From Actinomycetes bacterium (GTDB lineage Bacteria; Bacillota; Sulfobacillia; Sulfobacillales; JAIMBI01): 50,431 nt of DNA. This document shows positions 43,405 to 50,431 of the stretch, piece by piece. Positions within the stretch are counted from its first letter, which is position 1; every line of letters starts with the position of its first letter. Under the pieces are notes generated by a model that saw nothing but the letters and a program-made list of their open reading frames with translations, searched no databases and had not been told where the DNA came from. The translations under genes were made by a program, and so were the position numbers. Location of the stretch: NCBI GenBank assembly GCA_023565505.1, contig JAIMBI010000026.1, positions 1-50,431 on the forward strand. Direction: 5' to 3'.

Positions 43405-45520
43405 GGCCCTGGCTCCTTTCCATCTCCTTGAGCACCTGGTCCGGATACTCGATCCGCTGGTGGAACACCCCGGTCAGTACCCGCGTAAACGTTCGGGCCA
43501 CGATATCCAGTTCCTTCAGGGTCAGGTGCGACTCGTCCAACTGCCCGTCCGCCAACCGCTCCTTGATGAGGCGGCGGACCATCTGCTCGATGGCCGCCGG
43601 GGTCGGGTTCTTGAGGGTCCGGCTGGTCGCCTCGCTGGCGTCGGCCAGCATCACGATGGCCGTCTCCTTGGTCTGCGGCTTGGGGCCGTCGTAGCGGAAG
43701 TCGTCTTCCAGGACCCCCTCCCCGGTGTCCTGCTCCCGGGCCTTTTCGTAGAAGTACCGGATGACCGTCGTCCCGTGGTGCTGGGCGATGAAGTCCTGCA
43801 CGGCCCGCGGGAGATGGTGCTGCTGCGCCAGCTCCAGGCCGTCGCGCACGTGCGACGAGATGATGAGCGCACTCAAGCTGGGCGACAACTTGTCGTGCGG
43901 GTTCTCACCCCCGAACTGGTTGTCGATGAAGAAGTACGGCCGCTTGACCTTGCCGACGTCGTGGTAGATGGCGCCCACGCGGGCGAGAAGCGAGTTGGCC
44001 CCGACCGCCTCCGCCGCCGCCTCCGCCAGGTTGCCGACCATGATGCTGTGCTGGTACGTGCCGGGCGCCTCGACCAGGAGCTTGCGCAGCAGGGGTTGGT
44101 TGGGATTGGCCAGTTCCACCAACCGGACGGCCGTGACCAAGCCGAACGGCGCCTCGAGGAACGGCGTGGTTCCCATTGCCAGCACCGCCGCCAGCCCTCC
44201 GTCGAGGAACGCGCCGAGCAACCCGTGCCACACGGGGGCCTCGGTCAGGGACGATCCCTCCATGACGTCGAGCCCCGCCAACGCCAGCATGTTGACGATC
44301 CCCACCCACAAAGCCACCCGGACCACATCGAAACGGACCGACAGGCGGGAGACGCCCATGATCCCCGCGAGACCGCCGACGAACGCGACGATGGCCGAGG
44401 TCAGGTCGGTGTTCGACAACAGTCCGATGGACAGGGCCAGCAGCGCGGTGGCCACCGTCGCGACGGCCGTGTCCACGAGAGCGGCCAACATGATGGCCGC
44501 CGTGGGTACGATGACGTCGCCGGCGCCGGGGAGGTTCGCCAAGGCCTCGGCCGCCACCAGGGCCACGACGACCACCAGGCCCGTCAACACCACCGGCGCC
44601 GTCTCGCGGAGGAACCGGCGGCGGAAGTGCCAGACGAATGCCGCCAGCGCCCCCACCAGCACCAGGCTGGCCAACAGACCGCCCACCAGCGGCCGCGGAT
44701 CGAAGCCCTGGTTCAGGAGGCCCAGTTCCTTCAGGAGCTCGTAGTCGCTCGGGGTCACGATCTGACCCTGCTGCAGGACCTGTTGGCCCTTCAGGATGCG
44801 CACCGGCGGCACGGCGTCGGCCGCCTGCTCCCGCCTGGCGGCGGTATCCGCCTGGTTGACGAACGTGTTGGGCTGGATGAGGGCATCGGCCAGGCTGGTG
44901 ACGAACAGGCGCACCCCTGCGTCCGGCTGCGCCTGCTGGGCCAGCTCGTCGACGAAGCTCCGGGCCTCGCTCAGGCTGACCGGCGTGTCGCGCACCCCGT
45001 TGCCGTTGCCGAGCACCGACGCCAGGATGACGAGCGTGTCCTGCTCGGCCTGCTTGAGGGCGGCGGGAGGCAGCGTCAGCATCTGCCCCACCACGGACGC
45101 CGGAACCGTCGCCGGCAACGCCGCCTGCACCGCCTGTTCCCGGGCGGCCAGCGGGACGACCGTGTCAGCGGCGTACGCGTCGAGGAGAGCGAAGTCCGCG
45201 CGGGCCCGGCGCTCGGCCGCGGCGAGCACCTTGGGATCGATGGTGTAGATGACGGGCACCGCCCGGGCCGCCGCCGCCCGGGCCCGGGCCGTAGCCGCCC
45301 AGTCCACCACGCCGAAGGGGGCGTAGACCGACCGGGGCGCGACGTCCCCCACCTGCACCGACACCCGCTGACTGTACAGGTTGACGGCGAACAGCACCCC
45401 AACCGTCAGCCACACCAGCACGCCGACGAAGAGGGCCAGGGCGCGGGGTCGACCCTCCCCGTCCTCCCGGGCCACCAACCGCGCCCACCACCCACCGAGC
45501 CGCGCGTTATGAGCGTTCAT
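43322..45520 (-). CDS. pgpH: 7TMR-HD family phosphodiesterase (PgpH, c-di-AMP hydrolase)
   Basis: 732 residues. One N-terminal helix (ALFVGVLVWLTVGVLFAVN), a large extracellular 7TMR-HDED domain (about 50-275), then seven membrane helices (about 280-470). A cytosolic HD domain follows with GTYQHSIMVGNLAEAAAEAV, ARVGAIYHDVGKVKRPYFF and QHHGTTVIRYFY. PgpH degrades cyclic di-AMP. The last 28 codons (Gly/Arg/Ser-rich tail) overlap ybeY, and the start overlaps phoH by 14 bp. ATG 45518-45520. Confidence 0.95.
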   Translation of the reverse strand: MNAHNARLGGWWARLVAREDGEGRPRALALFVGVLVWLTVGVLFAVNLYSQRVSVQVGDVAPRSVYAPFGVVDWAATARARAAAARAVPVIYTIDPKVLAAAERRARADFALLDAYAADTVVPLAAREQAVQAALPATVPASVVGQMLTLPPAALKQAEQDTLVILASVLGNGNGVRDTPVSLSEARSFVDELAQQAQPDAGVRLFVTSLADALIQPNTFVNQADTAARREQAADAVPPVRILKGQQVLQQGQIVTPSDYELLKELGLLNQGFDPRPLVGGLLASLVLVGALAAFVWHFRRRFLRETAPVVLTGLVVVVALVAAEALANLPGAGDVIVPTAAIMLAALVDTAVATVATALLALSIGLLSNTDLTSAIVAFVGGLAGIMGVSRLSVRFDVVRVALWVGIVNMLALAGLDVMEGSSLTEAPVWHGLLGAFLDGGLAAVLAMGTTPFLEAPFGLVTAVRLVELANPNQPLLRKLLVEAPGTYQHSIMVGNLAEAAAEAVGANSLLARVGAIYHDVGKVKRPYFFIDNQFGGENPHDKLSPSLSALIISSHVRDGLELAQQHHLPRAVQDFIAQHHGTTVIRYFYEKAREQDTGEGVLEDDFRYDGPKPQTKETAIVMLADASEATSRTLKNPTPAAIEQMVRRLIKERLADGQLDESHLTLKELDIVARTFTRVLTGVFHQRIEYPDQVLKEMERSQGRGGVGGQPTRVVRRMGGSGSGGAHRGG

Positions 45521-46481
45521 GCCCCTCCTCGCGCTCCTTCGCCTCGTAGGCGGCGACTATCGCCTGGACGAGGGGATGGCGCACCACGTCGCGCTGGGAG
45601 AGGTATACCGTCGCGATGTCGGGCACGCCCTCGAGAATCTGCACGGCGCGCCGGAGCCCGGAGGGCACGCCGGCCGGCAGGTCCACCTGGGTGATGTCGC
45701 CCGTCACCACGACGCGCGAGCCCACGCCGATCCGCGTGAGAAACATCTTCATCTGCTCGTGGGTCGTGTTCTGGGCCTCGTCGAGGATGATGAAGCTCTG
45801 ACTCAAGGTCCGACCCCGCATGTAGGCGAGCGGGGCCACCTCGATCACGCCACGCTCCCGGTAGCGCTCGACGGCCTCGAGTCCCAGCATCTCGAACAGC
45901 GCGTCGTAGAGCGGTCGCAGGTACGGGTCGATCTTGTCCTCCAGGTCGCCGGGCAGGAACCCGAGCTTCTCTCCCGCCTCCACCGCCGGACGGGTCAGCA
46001 CCAGTCGCTCCACCTCACGGCCCTTGAGCGCCGCGACGGCCATCGCCATGGCCAGGAAGGTCTTGCCCGTCCCCGCCGGGCCGATGCCGAATACGAGGGC
46101 GTTGTCGCGCATCGCTTGGACGTAACGCTGCTGCCCCAGCGTCCGGGGTCGCAGCACCCGTCCCCGCGGCGTCACCAGAATCTGATCGTTGAGGAGGCTC
46201 AAAAACCGCTCCTCCTCGCCGTCCCGCACGGCCTGCAGCGCCGCGTCGACCGTGCTGGCGCCGATGTGCTCGCCCGCGTACGCCCAATGCGCCAAGAGGT
46301 CGAGCACGCGGCGGGTCTCCTCCTGCCGTCCCACGTCGCCCACGATGCCCACCACGTTTCCGCGGGCCGTCAACCGTACGCCCAACGCCTGCTCGATGAT
46401 CTTGAAAAGCGGTGCCCCCCGTCCGATCAACTGACTGGCGGCGCCGTCGTCCGCAATGACCCAGCGAGCCGGCTCTGGCAA
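45507..46481 (-). CDS. phoH: PhoH family ATPase
   Basis: 324 residues. A KH-like N-terminal part (to about 90) precedes the P-loop NTPase domain: GPAGTGKTFLAMAMAVAAL at 134 onwards, RPAVEAGEKLGFLPGDLEDKIDPYLRPLYD in pieces, and Walker B FIILDEAQNTTHEQMKMFLTR. VVTGDITQVDLP is also typical. The family acts in RNA metabolism alongside YbeY. ATG 46479-46481. It lies between yqfD (13 bp) and pgpH (14-bp overlap), the usual order. Confidence 0.96.
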   Translation of the reverse strand: MPEPARWVIADDGAASQLIGRGAPLFKIIEQALGVRLTARGNVVGIVGDVGRQEETRRVLDLLAHWAYAGEHIGASTVDAALQAVRDGEEERFLSLLNDQILVTPRGRVLRPRTLGQQRYVQAMRDNALVFGIGPAGTGKTFLAMAMAVAALKGREVERLVLTRPAVEAGEKLGFLPGDLEDKIDPYLRPLYDALFEMLGLEAVERYRERGVIEVAPLAYMRGRTLSQSFIILDEAQNTTHEQMKMFLTRIGVGSRVVVTGDITQVDLPAGVPSGLRRAVQILEGVPDIATVYLSQRDVVRHPLVQAIVAAYEAKEREEGHERS

Positions 46482-46494
46482 TCCCGTTCCCCCT

Positions 46495-47661
46495 CTACCG
46501 GCGGCGCCCCGCCGCCGGGACGGCGATATCCTCGCGCACCACGACCGTCTCGGTGATCACGACGCGCTCCCGCTCGCGTACGATGTGCGCGGTCCGCGCC
46601 ACCAGGGTCCGGCCGGGCCCCAGGAGGCGGCGCACGGCCTGGGCGGCCCGCCCCCGCGCCCGGGCCTCGGCGGCCGAGGGCGTAAAGCGCTGCTCCTCCG
46701 GTATCGCTACATTATACACCACCTGGACCCAGGTCGCGGGGAGGTCCAGGTTGCGCCAGCGCACCGGCGTCGCCGTCACGGACGGAATCACCGGGCCGGG
46801 CGGGGGCGGCCCGCCTCCGGCCCACCAGGCCCATCCCCCGGGGAGCACCAGCCAGCGGCGGACCACACGGCGCCCCGTGGGCACCAGCACCCGCTCCCGG
46901 AGCGGCTGCACGACGCGCACCGTGTGGGTCACGTCGCCCCAGACGCGCCCCGCCGCCACCGGTGCCGCCCCCGTGCCGGGGGCGGACCACCCGCGGATCA
47001 GCGTCTGTCCGGCCCGGACGGTGTCCCCCGGTGCCACCGCGGCCTCGCCCACGTACACGGAGACCGCGGTGACGTGGGCCGGAGCGCGGGCGACCAGGCT
47101 CGGCGCCGGGCCCAGGGCCGGCCGGGGCCGCACGGCATACAACTGGATGACGGCCACCGCTCCCCGGAGCGTGACGCCGGCCCACGCATAACCGGGCACC
47201 GCCGCCAGGATGGCCCGCTCCACCGCCCCCCGGTCGATCCCGGCCCGTACCGCGCCGGGCGTCAACCCGGCCCGGGCCGCGGCCGCCAGAACGGGCCCCT
47301 CGCGCCAGGGCGCGAGGCCCGGTACGTCGACCACCCAGACGCGGGGTGTGCCGTAGGCCACCAGGAGCACCGCCCCGACGAGGCCGACCAACAGGCCCGG
47401 ACGAGCCCGCACGCGTGCCAGCCAGAAGGGCCCGCCACCGCGGGCGACGAACCTGAGCCGGGCCCCGGATCCCCGGAGCACCCCCCGAAGCCGCCGGACA
47501 TCCCCCAGCCGCATGCGGAACCGCACGCCGTCCGGCGTCCGCTCCAGGTCCCAGAGCACGACGCCGGTCTCGGCCAGCCGGGCCAAAAGCGGCTCCACCG
47601 CCGGGGCCCGGAGGACGGCCTCCACCCATCCCCCGAGCGCCATCCACAGCCAGCGCGGCAT
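46495..47661 (-). CDS. yqfD: Sporulation protein YqfD
   Basis: 388 residues. The N-terminal part has the conserved pattern of a short fold with LRGVLRGSGARLRFVARGGGPF and then one membrane helix (PGLLVGLVGAVLLVAYGT). A periplasm/intermembrane part follows, with ERAILAAVPGYAWAGVTLRGAVAVIQLY, VYVGEAAVAPGDTVRAGQTLIRG and a late ARGRAAQAVRRLLGPG helix. Homologues (SpoIV-type stage protein) are SigE-dependent mother-cell proteins needed for engulfed forespore development. ATG 47659-47661 overlaps the yqfC stop as TGATG. Confidence 0.9.
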   Translation of the reverse strand: MPRWLWMALGGWVEAVLRAPAVEPLLARLAETGVVLWDLERTPDGVRFRMRLGDVRRLRGVLRGSGARLRFVARGGGPFWLARVRARPGLLVGLVGAVLLVAYGTPRVWVVDVPGLAPWREGPVLAAAARAGLTPGAVRAGIDRGAVERAILAAVPGYAWAGVTLRGAVAVIQLYAVRPRPALGPAPSLVARAPAHVTAVSVYVGEAAVAPGDTVRAGQTLIRGWSAPGTGAAPVAAGRVWGDVTHTVRVVQPLRERVLVPTGRRVVRRWLVLPGGWAWWAGGGPPPPGPVIPSVTATPVRWRNLDLPATWVQVVYNVAIPEEQRFTPSAAEARARGRAAQAVRRLLGPGRTLVARTAHIVRERERVVITETVVVREDIAVPAAGRRR

Positions 47662-47951
47662 CAGGTGTTCTCGAAACGGATGGCCCGGATGAGCCCCGTG
47701 ACCAGCAGCTCTTCCCGCGACAACCACCCGATCACCAGGTCCTGCCCCACGATCCGGATCTGGCCGTGGCCCTCGGGCAGATCCGCCACCACCTGGTCCG
47801 CCGCGTAACGGACCAACCCGCGGTGGTTGGTCAGCCGCACCTGGGCGCGGCCCACGGTCTCCACCCGGGGCACGTCCCACCACACGTCCGGCGGAAGCTC
47901 CAGCCACGCGAACGCGTCGGCCCAGGCCGATCGCGGACGTCCTCTCGCCAC
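47661..47951 (-). CDS. yqfC: Sporulation protein YqfC
   Basis: 96 residues, of family size. GTG 47949-47951 has GAGGAGG 8 nt upstream. The core LELPPDVWWDVPRVETVGRAQVRLTNHRGLVRYAAD (in pieces) and the final IVGQDLVIGWLSREELLVTGLIRAIRF match the YabP/YqfC fold. It probably acts with YqfD in the mother cell during spore formation. A GCATACGAT element 27 nt upstream of the start fits a SigE -10 box. An in-frame extension to 48107 is Arg/Pro-rich antisense. Confidence 0.92.
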   Translation of the reverse strand: MARGRPRSAWADAFAWLELPPDVWWDVPRVETVGRAQVRLTNHRGLVRYAADQVVADLPEGHGQIRIVGQDLVIGWLSREELLVTGLIRAIRFENT

Positions 47952-47977
47952 CGCCGTCGCCTCCTCGTGGGGACATC

Positions 47978-47983
47978 GTATGC
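47978..47983 (-). promoter_or_regulatory. GCATAC element upstream of yqfC (probable SigE -10)
   Basis: The minus strand reads GCATACGATGT, ending 26 nt before the GTG. The SigE -10 consensus is CATACANT, and yqfC is SigE-dependent in Bacillus, so this is the best-supported member of the set of such elements in the window. Confidence 0.5.
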
Positions 47984-48093
47984 GGGCCCGGCCGCGTCGA
48001 TGTCCAAGCCCGGCGGCCACCGGGGCCGGGCGGGACGCCGAACAGGAACGCGGCCCGTGGCCGCGAATAGGACCAGAGGAAGGAGGCCCCGCC

Positions 48094-48675
48094 GTGTCCA
48101 CCACCACGTTGCGCGTGATGACCCATGCGGACTACGACGCTCTCGTGGCCGAGGGCGTGCTGCCCGTCGACGTCCGCCCGCCGCACGAGTACGTCGCGGC
48201 GCACGTGCGCGGGTCCCGGTCCGAGCCGGCCGCCTGGCAGGTCAGCCGGCACCGGCTCGGCCTCCTGGCCGGCGGACGACCGCTCCTCTTGATCGCCCAG
48301 GACCCGCTGGAACTGGATCTCGCCACCCGCGAAGCCGAAGCCGCCCGGGTGCCGGTCGCCGGCGTATTGGTGGGACGTCCGGAGCTGTGGGCGGAACGGG
48401 GCTTGACGGTGGTGGGGTGGCGCCCGGTGGACCCGGCCACCTGGCGGACCCTGGAACCCCCGCCGCGCGTGCTGGCCCTCGTCGAACCCGGGGAACCGGT
48501 GCCGCCGGGCTGGCCCACGGCCGTCCGCACGCCGCTCTCCGAGTGGCCGCCGGACGCCCCGCCGGTCGCTCCCGACGCCGGCGTGGTCCTCCTCGGACCG
48601 GAGACCCGGGCGGTCTGGGCCGCCGTCGCCCTCTTCCAGCACGGGTGTCCCGCCGTCTACCGCGGCCAGAGCTGA
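48094..48675 (+). CDS. Rhodanese-fold protein, apparently inactive
   Basis: 193 residues. GTG 48094 follows AGGAGG. Residues 8-90 have the rhodanese pattern: LPVDVRPPHEYVAAHVRGSRS corresponds to the 'IDVRxxxEYxxGHIxGA' start. At the place of the active-site loop (LLLIAQDPLELDLATREAEA) there is no cysteine. A second, degenerate copy follows (TPLSEWPPDAPPVAPDAGVVLLGPETRAVWAAVALFQHGCPAVYRG in pieces), again without CxxGxR. So it probably lacks sulfurtransferase activity and may be a binding module. It is divergent from yqfC and overlaps the opposing last gene by 19 bp. Confidence 0.6.
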   Translation: MSTTTLRVMTHADYDALVAEGVLPVDVRPPHEYVAAHVRGSRSEPAAWQVSRHRLGLLAGGRPLLLIAQDPLELDLATREAEAARVPVAGVLVGRPELWAERGLTVVGWRPVDPATWRTLEPPPRVLALVEPGEPVPPGWPTAVRTPLSEWPPDAPPVAPDAGVVLLGPETRAVWAAVALFQHGCPAVYRGQS

Positions 48676-50431
48676 GCCGTCACCGGCATCGGCATCGTCG
48701 GCCCGGGCCACGCCGCGCGGAACGTCCCCCCAAAGCGCCCGGTACGCGGGTCGAACCAATAGCCTCGGGCCGGCCCGTCCATCACCAGGATCCGCGGGCC
48801 GGTGCCCACCGGGGCAATGGGGCCGGCGAGGGGACCGGGCCACTTCCGCAGGGCCGCCCAACGCGGCCCGCCGGGGCCCAGCGGAACGGCCCCCGGCACG
48901 CCGAATCCCCAAGCCGGGCGCGACGCGGAAACCGCGAGCACGCCCTCCGCGAAGCTTTCGAGCTGGATCCGCCCGCGCCGCCCGTCACTCGTCCAGAGCG
49001 CCGGCCGAGCCCCAACCACCACCGGCACCCAAGTGCGGTCGGCGACCACCGCCGTCGCCGCGCCTTCGGCCGGCGCCGCAATCGTCAGGGGGCGAGTCCC
49101 GGGCCACCAGACGAGGGTCCGTGCTGGCCGGATCAGCAGCATCCAAGGGTGCGGGGTCCCCGGGATGAAGCGCACCAAGCCGGAGGGCACAGCGGCCACC
49201 GGGTGGAACCGGCCGTCGAACCGCCAGAGCCGGGAGGAGCCGTCGCGGCGGGCGGTCAGGAGCCAAAGGACCCCATGGGCGGCAAACACCTCCAGGAGCG
49301 CTCCCCCGGGCGAGGCCCAGGCCTGCACCGCGCCCCCCGGGGAGACGGCCGCCAGGCGGTCCACGGCGGCCACCATCGCCCGCCGCAGATTGCGCACGAG
49401 CCCGGCCGGAGTCGGGCTCGGATCGGGCCGCAGCTCCGCTAGCGGCAGAATAACGCGGTGACCGTTTAGCACAACCGCGTCACAACCAACCTTTCCCTCC
49501 CGATCCATGAATCGGGAGGCAGGAACGACCCGCCCGTTAGGCTTGACCAGAATGAACTCTGGATCGGCACCAAGCAACAACGATGGAGATTCTGACCACT
49601 CCGTATTGGCAAAACGATTCATTGCCTCCACTAACTTGTCTGACCAGATCGCAAAAAGATCTGGACATGGGTTCACCTCAATGACCTTGGTGTCTCCTCT
49701 TGATCCGACCTCTAAACGAACAAGTCCATAATCGAGACCGAGCGCATATACCGCTCGCAAAGCCTCCCGAATGGCTCGTTTGGAATGAAAGTGCCCCTCT
49801 TCCAGCTCAATCTCCTTGAACTCCAATTCTTTACTTGCCAGGAGAATGCCGGGGCTGGGTATTCCCAGCTTTTTCTCATATACAGCAAGCACCTCAAGAT
49901 TAAAAACAGGTATCTCATATTCATACATCCGTATGCTCGTATTTGTCTGCTGCTCTACTCTGAATTCCCGTGAACCGTTTTTCCCTAGGCTCTCACTTGT
50001 CCATTGTTCTGCTGCGGATCCACGAAAGGCATTTCCCTGTGTACGCTCACTTGTTTCCGCTGCTATTCCAGATTTTCGTCGCGAGGGTTTCTCGTGCTTT
50101 CTCTCCAGTATCCATCCTGAGTCATCCTCAGAGGTATTTTTAAGCCCTTTGCCACTCTGCTCTACTTCCTGATATCGCGTCGCGCCTGCAAGCAACCCGC
50201 CTGTCTTCATCCCACATTGCGTCAATAAATCATTGGCCAGTCTGGGCTTCAGTGCCCGCAGGATCGGAGCTAACCGACCGAGGACTACGGGTTCTGCTGG
50301 CTCGGCAGCCAGTGTTCCATAGCGAATGACCGCATCATAGGTTTCTCGTGCTGGTAGCTTGCGGCCATGGGGGAAATCTAGGCGACTGCAAAATCGTTCA
50401 ATCTCTCGTTCGCCCGCATGGAGAAAAAAGC
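48657..50431 (-). CDS. ATP-grasp / PhiEco32-type amidoligase / propeller-like fusion, 5' end beyond window
   Basis: The frame is open from the window edge to the stop at 48657, at least 591 codons. The first part (50431 to about 49580) includes FFLHAGEREIERF, a Ser/Glu-rich low-complexity stretch and the ATP-grasp C-lobe with VRLEVGS and VIEVNPCPDL, as in spore-coat YheC/YheD-type proteins. Next comes LLLGADPEFIL, VGCDAVV and AELRPDPSPTPAGLVRNL, the start of a COOH-NH2 ligase (PhiEco32 amidoligase) domain. The amidoligase stops there: no GGHIHF-type segment follows. From about 49370 the protein has four W/F-containing repeats (LWRFDGRF, LVWWPGTRPL, LWTSDGRRGRI, YWFDPRTGRF), suggestive of propeller blades. 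DNA upstream of 49441 is far less GC-rich. A natural fusion and a false join are both possible. Confidence 0.6.
   Translation of the reverse strand, partial: FFLHAGEREIERFCSRLDFPHGRKLPARETYDAVIRYGTLAAEPAEPVVLGRLAPILRALKPRLANDLLTQCGMKTGGLLAGATRYQEVEQSGKGLKNTSEDDSGWILERKHEKPSRRKSGIAAETSERTQGNAFRGSAAEQWTSESLGKNGSREFRVEQQTNTSIRMYEYEIPVFNLEVLAVYEKKLGIPSPGILLASKELEFKEIELEEGHFHSKRAIREALRAVYALGLDYGLVRLEVGSRGDTKVIEVNPCPDLFAIWSDKLVEAMNRFANTEWSESPSLLLGADPEFILVKPNGRVVPASRFMDREGKVGCDAVVLNGHRVILPLAELRPDPSPTPAGLVRNLRRAMVAAVDRLAAVSPGGAVQAWASPGGALLEVFAAHGVLWLLTARRDGSSRLWRFDGRFHPVAAVPSGLVRFIPGTPHPWMLLIRPARTLVWWPGTRPLTIAAPAEGAATAVVADRTWVPVVVGARPALWTSDGRRGRIQLESFAEGVLAVSASRPAWGFGVPGAVPLGPGGPRWAALRKWPGPLAGPIAPVGTGPRILVMDGPARGYWFDPRTGRFGGTFRAAWPGPTMPMPVTAQLWPR

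Noticed and set aside
43145..45694. Plus-strand open frame of 849 codons
   Set aside because: Antisense of ybeY, pgpH and the end of phoH, low-complexity and no family marks.
46495..48912. 805-codon minus-strand reading including yqfD
   Set aside because: Only the part from ATG 47661 resembles YqfD. Upstream the frame crosses yqfC and the antisense of the rhodanese-like gene.

Overview
The window looks like chromosomal DNA from a spore-forming, very GC-rich member of the Bacillota (Symbiobacterium / Thermaerobacter / Limnochordia-like by eye). It is not assigned more closely, because no search was possible. The grounds are uniformly high GC, strong Shine-Dalgarno sequences, GTG/TTG starts and the Bacillota gene order yqfC-yqfD-phoH-pgpH-ybeY-dgkA-(CBS protein)-era-recO-glyQ-glyS-yqfL-ppdK-dnaG-rpoD. 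A GerA/GerB/GerC germinant receptor, yqfC/yqfD and a leucine T-box point the same way. No tRNA, CRISPR array, insertion sequence or phage module was seen.

Layout. Positions 1-489 hold the start of an MFS transporter whose two halves look like different families. 705-2601 is a class II aldolase plus iron alcohol dehydrogenase operon. 2754-4065 holds three small genes with possible sporulation promoters: a His/Leu/Arg/Ser block peptide, a DUF2642-like protein and an Ala/Pro-rich protein. 4143-7824 is a HipA-like kinase, then trmK, a Nif3-related protein, rnhA and pyrB, followed by RNase P RNA (7903-8242). 8369-10062 holds a small membrane protein, a MhpD-type hydratase and lspA. 10127-16125 is a minus-strand export operon: MarR, ABC ATPase, ABC permease, two-TM coiled-coil protein, HlyD, DHA2 MFS, HlyD. 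16226-23445 is a branched-chain amino acid operon (ilvN, ilvC, leuA, leuB, ilvB, ilvE) under a T-box whose apparent specifier is CTC (Leu). 23538-27321 is the gerABC operon. 27527-29692 holds a YaaL-like protein and a LytS/LytR-type two-component pair. 30178-47951 is the long housekeeping cluster on the minus strand. 48094-48675 is a rhodanese-fold protein without an active cysteine.

The last gene (48657 to beyond 50431) is the most unusual. Its upstream half is AT-richer DNA coding for the end of an ATP-grasp domain and the beginning of a PhiEco32-type amidoligase domain. In the same frame it continues into GC-rich DNA coding for a propeller-like domain. Both edges of the window therefore carry apparent gene chimeras. 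These could be natural recombinants or assembly/amplification joins, and should be checked first.

How it works together: the housekeeping cluster is tightly coupled by ATGA/GTGA/TTGA overlaps and links primase, the main sigma factor, glycyl-tRNA synthetase, GTPase Era, rRNA maturation and c-di-AMP turnover. A GCATAC element recurs 11-82 nt upstream of six spore-associated or unknown genes and may be the -10 element of a sporulation sigma factor (SigE/SigK/SigG type) in this genome.
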